A DNA stretch of 64,000 bases from Chondrosia reniformis (taxonomy: Eukaryota; Porifera; Demospongiae; Chondrillida; Chondrillidae). The notes under the pieces are model-generated. The model was given only the letters and a program-made list of their open reading frames with translations. It did not search any database and was not told where the DNA came from. The DNA lies in contig OX359189.1 of NCBI GenBank assembly GCA_947172415.1, forward strand, positions 456,501 to 520,500. The letters are read 5' to 3'. The translations under genes and the position numbers were made by a program. Below, piece by piece: positions 34,593 to 46,193 of this stretch (within the stretch, counting starts at the first letter, position 1; each line of letters begins with the position of its first letter).

Positions 34593-34678
34593 ATGATAGA
34601 TAAGTTTATTGGAGCTATTTGCAATGAAAATTGAGCTAGATTTTTGTTGCAGATAATTCCAATAAACTTATCTATCAT
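34593..34678. terminator. Perfect 21-bp inverted repeat with AATAAA on both strands
   Basis: Arms 34593-34613 and 34658-34678 are perfectly complementary, with a 44-bp loop. The right arm carries AATAAA on the + strand (34661-34666); the left arm carries it on the minus strand (34605-34610). It lies 55 bp past the C11orf65 stop, in the spacer shared with the convergent CEP43 gene. Confidence 0.75.
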
Positions 34679-35202
34679 AATGAACACAACTCCCTATCAC
34701 TACATACATGTAAATACAATGTCCCCCATTGAGGCATTCTTGCTGTATGTTTCTTGGGGATAGGCATTTAATTGAGATCAACAATATATCAATTAGTCCT
34801 ACGGTGTCTACAAAGTGACATGTATTTATATGTTCAATTCAGATATTCTGCTGATTGGCAAATAACAGGTACTACGGCTACATCCAGAGAAATCCTCTTA
34901 AACAGGGAAACTACATCAACACAATGACAAATAGTCTTTCAACTCCACATACAATACTGAATTTCACTTTCACTACTTTGTTTATAATACAGTGTTTCAC
35001 TTAAATAAATAATTTACTTAATGTAAGTGTAAATGTAATAAGACAGAAGTCAAATACATATAACATGTATATTCGGAACAAGGTCAGTTTACTAAACACA
35101 TATTTCCTAAAAGGGGGGCTCCTGTATCTTCTGAGACTTGACAAATATACATTCAGTCCATACATATATTTATAACCATACGAGAAAGGGAAATTCTACA
35201 AA
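34679..35202. other. 3' intergenic spacer between convergent genes
   Basis: About 520 bp of AT-rich sequence with no supported gene. It includes 3' untranslated sequence of the minus-strand CEP43 gene. Confidence 0.55.
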
Positions 35203-37203
35203 TTAAGTTTTCTTGATAGTCTCTAGATAATCAGCATCTCTTAAAGAGGCGTCTGAGTGGGTGAGTGTCTCGTCAATTAATGTTTCACTCTGAAGAAAGG
35301 AAATGGACACTCATTCAATCAATGCACCTTACATCTACATAAATATTGTAACCTTAGGCTTCTATATAGCTAATTAAAAGGAGGAGTGATAACCACACCA
35401 CAACTGTTGAATCACATTTCATCATAATATTATTGTGTGGTGTACAAGTGCATACATCTAATTGTCTGGAGGGGTGCCTCTGGGAACCAGCTGTCTTGGA
35501 CTCGCTGACCGTCTGAATGCTTCACAGGAGAGACAGAATAATTATCTTAAAAATTTCAACTCAATAAATATCATTATACATACATATGTACATGTACTGG
35601 AAAGCATCATATTATTTCAAGAGATTCTTAACAGTGAAACCAGGTACATTGAACAGTTGTACTATACAAACCTCTCTGTTGGCACTTCTTCTTCAACATT
35701 CAGTTGTCCTGTGAATCCACTAGTACCTGCGACAGTTGAAATAGGTGGAAGGTCTTGGAGGGAGAGGAAGGAGGACGTTGATTCAGGTGGAGGCCTAGCA
35801 GAAAAGGACAGAATATTACAGTTTGGACATGCTACCGAAACAGACACAACTAAATCAAAATAAAAACATTACCTTTGCAGGTTTGCCTGCTTGTGCGTAT
35901 GTCCATTTGAGAACATGTCCTCCATAGCTTGTCTGTCCTTGCTAGATAAGTCTACCTGGTGAGTACCTTCAACCAGTTGCTTTATTTCTAGAGAAGAATC
36001 AAATGCTTTGGAGTCTGTACTTTGGAAGCTATCACCTCCAAGTGATAACTTTTCCCCACTCAGAGAAGTCTGAAGCAGAGGGTTTGGATTGGGGTTCTTC
36101 CAAACTTCAGGATTCAATCCAACGCTAGAGAACCCCTCCACAGATCCATGAATCCGATTGGTCATTCCAGCTGAGGTGGTCTCCCTCCCAGCTGGACCCA
36201 GGACCTGACCAAAGGTAGACGATGTCACGGGTAATTCCCCAAGTCCTCCCCCTACCTGCCCCCCAGCACCAGATAATAAAGTTGCCAACTTTGAACTACT
36301 AATCTGCAAATTAACAGAAAGATATTATAATGTCAAAAGATTCTGTTACTGGTTAATCATCTTTATTTGCAAGTTCAATTAGACTCACAGTTGCTGGTTG
36401 CTCATTTGGTAATCTGTGAATTAAGCTACAGAGCACTGGTTCATTTGAGGGGACATCAGTCAATTTCAGTTTCTCCAAGATCTCATCTCGTCCACTCAGC
36501 TCATACTACATAAGACAAATTACAAGTCATAATAATAATCTCTTTCATCTGCATCGAACTTCTTATTTAGAGGGTTCATCTTTCGACTTTTTGATATCTA
36601 AAATCTCTCAAAAAGTCTAAAGGTGAACAATCTAAATGTTATACATAAGGTATGCAATGCAACGCTAAACCAGCGATAACTCAATCTCCGACTGCATTCA
36701 CATTTTCTCGATTAGGTACTTAGGTAAACTGCGAACAAGGTGAAGAACTTGACACTACATTCAGAACACTCACAGCTCCAGCTTCTGGTTCAAAAACGGA
36801 AGCGGTGTGATGAAGGTCATAAAACTCTAGAAATTCCCTAACAATTGCAGCCGCCAGTTTTCCGTCTAGCGTTCGTAAGAAAGAATGGATCCTAGGATGC
36901 ATGTGAATCTGCCGCCCCTGGAAAGCAACAGTGCAAAAGTAGTGATAGAAATTAGATGTCCCATTTGCGATTGTTGATCTAACCTTTAATTTATCCTCTT
37001 CTAAAGCCAGAAAGACGTGTGCCCTCAATTCGGCCTGTTGATCGAGAAAAGGAAAATTTTCGAAACTGCTGTTGCAACTAAGATAAATCGGTACATTTAT
37101 TATTTTATCTTACTCTAATATTTCCTAATACTCCTTTCGTTTCCAAAGTTTCAGCTACGAGCTCTCGAAGTTCTTCGTCAGTTTCTACTTCTCCGGACGC
37201 CAT
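35203..37203 (-). CDS. CEP43: CEP43/FGFR1OP (FOP) centrosomal protein
   Basis: A minus-strand multi-exon gene. It starts MASGEVETDEELRELVAET and continues GVLGNIR, AELRAHVFLALEED. Next come the dimerising LisH-containing N-terminal core (FLRTLDGKLAAAIVREFLEFYDLHHTASVFEPEAGA), a long Ser/Gly-rich middle, and the C-terminus SETLIDETLTHSD...DADYLETIKKT. The pattern AELRA.VFLALEE then DGKL.A..V.EFL.F..L..T..VF.PE is the FGFR1OP signature. This protein sits at the centriole/basal-body and anchors microtubules with CEP350 in animals. The start codon has the context AAAATGGCGTCC. Its start lies 113 bp downstream of the stop codon of the same-strand CKK gene. Confidence 0.92.
36570..36632. repeat. 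Imperfect inverted repeat in CEP43 intron
   Basis: GTTCATCTTTCGACTTTTTG pairs with CAAAAAGTCTAAAGGTGAAC (18 of 21 bases including one further base) around a short loop. It shares TCATCTTTCGACTT with the inverted repeat at 50530-50666, suggesting a dispersed MITE-like family. Confidence 0.6.
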
Positions 37204-37316
37204 TTTATTAGCATCCCGCGCTTTTTAAAATACACCATTATCTGCATTGGGTAGCTAATTACATTACCATGGTGTGATAGGAGGTGAAAATTTTAATAAA
37301 TTTAATGTAGTTACAA

Positions 37317-40144
37317 TCAGTGTTTCCAGTAGCTATTGTGCAGTGTAAATGCATCGACAGCTATAGACACTGTCTGAGTTGGGATAAACTGAAATTCCCG
37401 AGCACTTGAGTTATACCTGCAGCAGACACAGGGATTACATACAAGCTCAAGTCAATCACTAAACACACACACACACACAGTGAAACTTACTTGTAACACT
37501 TGTGAATTAGCTTGGAATCTACAACTTTTGGTCCAGAACCAAAGATCTTTGTGATCTATGGAATACATTGTATTACCACAATTTTTATACCATCTACTGC
37601 ATAACATACATACTGTATATGTAATAAGGTATAAGCTCTCTCCAGGTTTAGTTCCCTATAGGCTTTTTTACAGAATAGGCACAGCATGTAGGAAAATGGT
37701 GTATTAGATTTTTCATAATGCATATACACTAGATACAATATACACATGGCATCTGATTCTTTTCATCTGCATATGTACTATATTACTATAGGGTATTGAT
37801 GTACCTTATTCCTAATATATTGATGTACATATGTATATACCACTTACTGTAACGTCTCCTGGAATGTAGGCATATATTCCCTTGAACTTCATGCTACCAA
37901 AGTTGTCCCTAAAGTGAATCATGTAGTGACCCTCATCAGATTCATTCAGCCTCTACGAGATGAGAAGAAAGGGGATAAAGAGATTGTTCTGCTAACTGTC
38001 ATATAAGCAGTCAAAGAAGAAGGCAGCTAATTGGAATCAGGTGTACATTTCAATTAGCATACCATCAAGGCTTTAGTGCGATTGTCAACGTCAACTGTCC
38101 CAGCCAGGCAGACATTTTTAACTGCATTCTTAATCAGAGATTTGTTAGACTTGATTCGGGGCTGCTGATAGCAAGGAGGGCCTCTGTATTCTGGTGGGGG
38201 AAGGACTGCATTTACAGATGGCTTTTGTTTAGCGGAAGAATCTTCTCTTAGTTGATCAGTTGCTAGTTTAGGGACAGTCCCTAGTTTCCCTTCAGATTTA
38301 GGGGTAATCCCTAGTTTTCCTTCAGCTTTAGGGGTAACCCCTAGTTTACTATGTGACCTAGAGGAAGTCCCTTGTTTATTGTGTGTCTTGCTGTTAGCTA
38401 CAGCACCATCTGTTTGATCCACTTCAATCTTCATGTCCATTACAGAATGAAGGTTAGACAAACTAAAGCTAACTCCTTGATTTGTGGGATCCTTATTTGT
38501 ATGTACATTTCCAGGAGTTGATAGAATCCTGCCAGGTCCTTGGGAAGCTGATGGATGAATCCCGCCAGGTCCTTGGGGAGCTGATGGATGAATGCCACCA
38601 GGTCCTTGGGGAGCTGATGGATGAATCCTGCCAGGTCCTTGGGGAGCTGATGGATGAATGCCACCAGGTCCTTGGGGAGCTGATGGATGAATCCTGCCAG
38701 GTCCTGGGGGAGCTGATGGATGAATCCTGCCAGGTCCTTGGGGAGCTGATGGATTATTTTCTTTTGTAGATGTTTTTTCCAGTTTGTGAGACCTGTCAAA
38801 GCCTGTCTGTTCACTAACCGCTGATTTGCTGATGTTGGTGATTGGATTACTATTACTTGAATGTTTCCTAGCTTTGAAACTTGAGTGTCTAGATGTTTTA
38901 GTGTTGATCTTCTCTGGATTCTCTCTGCGTTTTGGTGGAACATCTTGTATACACCAAGCTCTAAAGAATAACAGGGCAACTAAATCTCAAACAATACACC
39001 AACATTAATGCACTCACAAAGGAGGTGTCTTCTTGGTGTGAGTGGTAGCTTCCACTTGTGTGACTGTATGGTCTAGTACCATGACTTCACTAATGGATGC
39101 TTCTAGTGCATCAACAGCTGGGTGCTCCCTCCGATCAACAGCTGGGTGCTCCCTCCGATCAACAGCTGGGTGCTCCCTCCGATCAACAGCTGGGTGCTCC
39201 CTCCGATCAACAGCTGGGTGCTCCTTCCGATCAACAGCTATGTGCTCCCTCCGATCAACAGCTGGGTGCTCCCTCCGATCAACAGCTGGGTGCTCCCTCC
39301 GATCAACAGCTGGGTGCTCCCTCCGATCAACAGCTGGGTGCTCCCTCCGATCAACAGCTGGGTGCTCCCTCCGATCAACAGTTATGTGCTCCCTCCGATC
39401 AACAGCTGGGTGCTCCCTCCGATCAATAGCTGGGTGCTCCCTCCGATCAACAGCTGGGTGCTCCCTCCGATCAACAGCTGTGTGCTCCCTCCGATCAACA
39501 GCTGGGTGCTCCCTCCGATCAACAGCTGGGTGCTCCCTCCGATCAACAGCTATGTGCTCCCTCCGATCAACAGCTGGGTGCTCCCTCCGATCAACAGCTG
39601 GGTGCTCCCTCCGATCACACACAGCTGGGTGCTCCCTCTGATCAACAGCTGGGTGCTCCCTCCGATCAACAGCTGGGTGCTCCCTCCGATCAACAGCTGG
39701 GTGCTCCCTCCGATCAACAGCTGGGTGCTCCCTCCGATCAACAGCTGGGTGCTCCCTCCGATCAACAGCTGGGTGTTCTTTTTGTTCGTTTTTCCGAGGT
39801 TCCCATTCACCCACTAATTTACTAAGTTCTTCCAATGTTATTGGTGTGACTTGGATTCTTTGTCGCATTTCCTTTTCTTCTTGTTCTTTACGCTTCTTTT
39901 CCATTAGGTCTTCATACCACTCCATAGCAGCTCGTCTCCGCGCCCTCATTACTGGGTCCATTTTTTCGAGTAGCTCTTCATGATTTTGGACATCCTTGAA
40001 AGGTTGAAAGTCGATAAAAGTGTTGATAGGAAGTGGACGTATGTCATCCAAAGTAAGCGATGTTTCCCGCTTGGATAAATCTTTCTTCTTGCTAGATTGC
40101 CAATGCAACTGCTTGGGATGGTTTACGAGCCATTTGGACGCCAT
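37317..40144 (-). CDS. CAMSAP-type CKK-domain protein without CH domain, repeat-rich
   Basis: Five exons (40144-39018, 38960-38063, 37952-37848, 37555-37491, 37416-37317) join in frame to 764 residues. The C-terminal part is a complete CKK microtubule minus-end-binding domain: NKSLIKNAVKNVCLAG, EGHYMIHFRDNFGSMKFKG, IYAYIPGDV, ITKIFGSGPKVVDSKLIHKC, YNSSAREFQFIPTQTVSIAV, DAFTLHN. The N-terminus has no calponin-homology domain; it has a basic start (MASKWLVNHPKQLHW) and a coiled segment (RRRAAMEWYEDLMEKKRKEQ). Exon 1 carries about 28 copies of the octapeptide REHPAVDR. Exon 2 carries seven copies of an 11-residue PSAPQGPGRIH unit and three GKLG-TPK repeats. The architecture differs from bilaterian CAMSAP/Patronin. 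It is divergent from BDH2 with 45 bp between starts. Confidence 0.85.
37461..37480. repeat. (CA)n microsatellite in CKK gene intron
   Basis: About nine CA units just beyond the donor GTAAGT of the fourth exon. Confidence 0.9.
38527..38757 (-). repeat. 33-bp coding repeat (11-residue unit), CKK gene
   Basis: Seven copies of a 33-bp unit encode PSAPQGPGRIH with variations G/R and A/S. The period is a multiple of three and the frame stays open. Confidence 0.9.
39114..39775 (-). repeat. 24-bp coding repeat (REHPAVDR), CKK gene
   Basis: About 28 copies of CGATCAACAGCTGGGTGCTC plus CCTC (minus-strand coding: REHPAVDR), with rare substitutions (A to I or T). One unit has a 3-bp insertion adding Cys (AVCDRREH). 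All indels preserve the frame. The array also leaves the opposite strand open, producing false frames. Confidence 0.95.
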
Positions 40145-40189
40145 TTTGTAAGATGTTGCTAGGCAATGGAGACTATTTCGTAATTAAAA
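40145..40189. promoter_or_regulatory. 45-bp divergent promoter (CKK gene / BDH2), X-box-like site
   Basis: The spacer is bounded on both sides by AAAATGGCGTC start contexts in opposite orientations. Within it GTTGCTAGGCAAT (40155-40167) is a near-palindrome resembling an RFX X-box, the regulator of ciliary genes. The regulatory role is inference. Confidence 0.5.
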
Positions 40190-42082
<1,893 letters not shown>

Positions 42083-42186
42083 GTGACTATTCTCTCAAGA
42101 AGTTTATACTTTTACATTTTTTCAAATTTGGAAAAATAATTGCAAATTTAATTTCAAATTAGAAAACTATTTTTTCATCAGTTAAA

Positions 42187-45100
42187 TTAGTTTCCAGAGG
42201 TAGATTTACTTTGTGCTCCTACTCGTCCACTCTTGCTCATGTACTTTAGAGCTGCTTGCTTAATCTCAACCATACCATCCAGCAACTTTTGTTCATCTGT
42301 CTGCTGGTCACTTTCTCTGTTGTCTGCATTCACATCCTCCTCCTCTCCCTCTTTCTCTAGTCCCCCAGTTGCCTCATCTTTGCCACTGTGTTCTTTGTCT
42401 TTATTCTTCCTCATCTGATTGACCAGTAATTCCTGATAAGACTTGAAAAGGGAAACATCTTCCTTAGATATGTCTCGGTTGTGTTTGTCCTCAAGGTAGG
42501 CTATTATTTGAGGGACAACCCGACCAGGAGAATGTAGAAGATGGTTGGACAACTTCATAAACACTAGAGTGACAGCAAGATGGAGGACCATTGCCGGATT
42601 GGTTTCATTATTCAGTTGGTCAGCAAGGGAATAGCATTGTGTAAATATAAGCTGCCTATTTGAGAGACATGACACAATACAGTCTGATAAAGAAGGAATT
42701 GGTTGAGTGCTTTAGGTAGTAGGAAACTGACCTCTCCTTCTTCTTATCCGGTTTCTTCAGTTTAACACCAACCGCATCCAAGGACAACACTACATCAAAC
42801 TTTCCAAAGAAATCTTCCATACTCTAACAAAGAAGATCAAAAAGGTTATTGACTGTCTTAACTGATAATTATTCATGAATATAAACTGCTACCTTTCCTA
42901 GAAGAGTGTGATTCAAATCAGTAAGATTCCCTTTAAGTGGTTCTGGTAACTCTTTAATGAGAGACACTCTCTTCTAATGCCACAAAATACGTAATCTATG
43001 CTAACCAGAGCTACACCAATTATTTGATCAGAGGGCATACCTCTGAAGTAATTGCAGGGTGTCCCCCCTGCTCAGACTCCTCCTCCACCAGCAGGTCATG
43101 TGCAACAAACAGAACCACACTATCAAGGAGCTGTGTACAGAGAGTCTTCAGTAGGTGCTTGACAAGGTGAGCTTCAGTGCTGTCCCAAGTTTGGTAGGAA
43201 AAGTGCTCCTTTGGGTAGCCTGCACTCAGACAGGTAACCATGGAAACATGTAGTAGTCATGACAACAACCTTTATAAGTACCTTCAAACAGTGGTATGGA
43301 ATTGGCAAAGAGGACTGCATGTGACCACATCTCTTGAAGGGACTCTTGAAAAGCAGTGTAGCTCTGCTTCTTCTTTGTCCTACTTCCCTTCATTGAGCCA
43401 CTCTTCATTCCTTCCAGCACAGCAATGGCCTCCTTCTGATAGCTCAGACGTAATGGACTACAGACAATATCAGTGTCACATGACCGAGGAACACAGGCTA
43501 TAGACTTCATCTGTATCACATGACTCAGCAAACAGGCTCACTTGTAAAGTTCCGGTCCAAGAGCCTCTAGCAACTCTTTGGGTAAATCTGAATAGCTTTC
43601 TTTGAGTACAGTGGTGATCTGTAAATGTAATTAATGGTTGAAATACGTACTTTAAACAGACACTGTCAGTTGACACTCACTTCTGATTCAGACATAAAAT
43701 GTATTGCTTTAGAAATTACAGGGATATCCTCCTCCTCCTCCTCATGGCCATGGCGATGATGTTTACTCTTGTCCTTTAATTTTTGAGTCTTCTTCTCTCT
43801 ACCTTGAGTTCCCTGGTTTTTACTGGTTGCTAGGTGACCAGTAGCCTTTTTACGCCTCTCCTCCTTTTTGGAGCCACGCCCACCCACATAATCATCACCG
43901 CCTGAAGACACACCTTCTGTGGCAGTGCTGCTTGCCAATGCCAACAAAAACTTTTGATTTGACACCAAATCCTTTGGAGAAAACATTGATAGGAAACCAC
44001 ACTTGACATGACTCGGGAGGTTTACCAACCTTTTCAGCTTTTTCCTTCATTAAAGGCAAGAACATATCCAAGCACTTCCTTATAAACCCCTTTGCAACCA
44101 CCATTGTACCAAACACCACAAGATCAAGCTTATCTTTACAAGTCTTGCTCAGGGCCAGTGCGCCATCTTCAGATGAACATGGAGGGGGGAGAAGGGGCTG
44201 GAGAGGGAGATTTCATAGCATAATACAGAATACAGGATTTAAGGAATCTTAAAATGGCTGACTAGTATATCCATCCATTGCTGGTTGACAATGACCTCAT
44301 CAAGACCAGCCTCTACTTGTGATATAAAGCTAGGGCCAACAATACAGCCACTTAACACAAGCACGTCACTGCCAAATCTCTTCTTTGCATAGTCTCTTGG
44401 GTTTTCAACTCCAAGTCTGCCAAGGGCATCAAAATCTAATTGAAACATTTGCACATGAAGATACATACTAATTAGTCATACATATAACCATTTTACCATC
44501 TTAATAAAGAATAGGATCAGCCATTTTGTATCAAATATCAGAAATCGACAAATCAAATTGCACCTTCAATGCCCTGCTACATGTTATTATTCAAATCCTT
44601 GATATAGCTTAAAGGTTATGCAATATCTATCCTCATTGGATGATTCTTAAAGGTCAGAGTTCACTCAACATGACTACATGTGCATACCGAGGTATCCGTT
44701 GGCTTTGTAGAAGGAGTCTACCCAGTGATTCTGCATCTCTGCATAGCAAGCTGGCGTGTATGTGGCCTTGGAGCCACGCCCTCTGACACACCCCTTCAAC
44801 TCATTTGTTGCAATAAGATTATTCAAAATAGCTGTATCAACAAAAGAATACTCAAAAAGGAGACAAATAATAACAGGAATTTACTCACAAATAAACATTT
44901 TATCTTGCAGATTCTCTCGACTGATAATCTCTCCAATGTAGGTTGGCCTTGTAATGGCATTGGCAATGCCCCTTACCCTAGCCCTAAATCTCGCCATGTA
45001 GGCGTCCGTATAGAGTACTACCACATCCGAGTGCTCTATATGTCCACTAATTTCAGTGTTCAACCGAGACTGAATAGCCTGAGGGAAGGGGGCAGAGGGA

Positions 45101-46167
45101 CAGCTAGCATTAGTCCCGCATAGCCAGACCCTTTTCCTTAATGGCTTCCTAACAGGAACTACACTAGCATAGTCTCTTTAGGTTTAAAATGATTACTTGT
45201 GGTTTGATTATCATTAAGATTATTCATAGCATACAAATTAGGTTTCTGTCATTACTGGCTGTATAGACTAAATGTGCTAGACAGAGGAGGGTGCGTATTA
45301 GGAGGATTTAAATGGCTTACCTCCAGGAGGAAGTCCAGTGGTAAGTTAAAGTGTCGTGACAGATCAGTAACACTGACATAACCCGACGCTTGAAGCAGAT
45401 CATTAATTTCAGCAATAATACGTGAAATATACAACCTAACATACAGAAGTGGCGAATATACATACACATGATGTCACACATGTTGTATCTAAAGGGAAAG
45501 GAAGGCAGCCGTGAAGAGATAGGAAGGAAAACAGCCGTGAAGAGATAGGAAGGAAGGCAGCCGTGAATAGAGAGATAGGAAGGCAGCCGTGAAGAGAGGG
45601 AAAGGAGAAAAAACTGTTTATGGTACATGTATTATGCAGTTCAAAACGTGTATCAATTATCCATGTATCTTTGTACAGTGCTACATGGGGCAAAATAGCC
45701 CTAGTGAGCAAAGCACATGAAGCACTTAAATTAATAATATACCTAGGTACCTACTCTGTTATAATCTCTCCATGAAGCACATTCAAGTGGCTGTCGTGTT
45801 TGGAGATCTCTGAAACGCGACTGTCAATATGGGACAAGTCGACATTCAAAATCTAAAACACATTTTATAAAACAAGGTTAAAGATGGCGCTAAAGGAGGT
45901 ACAAGAACGCGTGCATACCTGCTGGAGTTCCACGATGTTTAGCCTTCCTCCTTGACTATTTAGTTCCTCTTTAATCTCCCTGTCCAGCTGTTGCGGTGTG
46001 ATGTATTCTTTACCGTCAAGTGTAAACAGGACATCAATGGCCCCAGTCTGCATGAGATGATTCACTATTTCAACACAATTACGTTCAGATAGCTTTTGTG
46101 CTGTTTTCGATTTCTGTATACGTTGTAATTCCGCTTGCAGCTTCTGAATATCTTCCCAGGTAGCCAT
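42187..46167 (-). CDS. UFL1: E3 UFM1-protein ligase 1
   Basis: A minus-strand gene with about 15 exons. The N-terminus reads [79 protein letters not shown], then [23 protein letters not shown]. The middle shows a region corresponding to [20 protein letters not shown] and [21 protein letters not shown]. The lysine-rich linker ([20 protein letters not shown]) and the C-terminal helical part ([37 protein letters not shown]) follow. These blocks match UFL1 in order. UFL1 transfers UFM1 at the endoplasmic reticulum in ER-phagy and ribosome quality control. Its start codon lies 26 bp from the BUD13 start on the other strand. Confidence 0.93.
45490..45605. repeat. Purine-rich tandem repeat in UFL1 intron
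   Basis: Four to five imperfect units of GGAAGGCAGCCGTGAAGAGA (about 22-28 bp). On the transcribed strand they are pyrimidine-rich. Noncoding. Confidence 0.85.
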
Positions 46168-46193
46168 TTTGTATTATTGCGTAACTTGATAAA
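46168..46193. promoter_or_regulatory. 26-bp divergent promoter (UFL1 / BUD13)
   Basis: Only 26 bp lie between the two outward-reading start codons, each in AAAATGGC context. The central TTGCGTAA is a near palindrome. Both transcripts must initiate within or very near the neighbouring coding region. Confidence 0.6.

Noticed and set aside
39114..39775. CRISPR-like regular repeats
   Set aside because: Contiguous tandem units without variable spacers in a eukaryotic coding exon. The same reasoning applies to the arrays at 10504, 62317 and 46515.
39042..39817. Plus-strand repeat proteins (STAGCSLR, PINSWVLP, APSDQQLG types)
   Set aside because: Antisense shadows of the coding REHPAVDR array; the minus frame connects in phase to the CKK exons.
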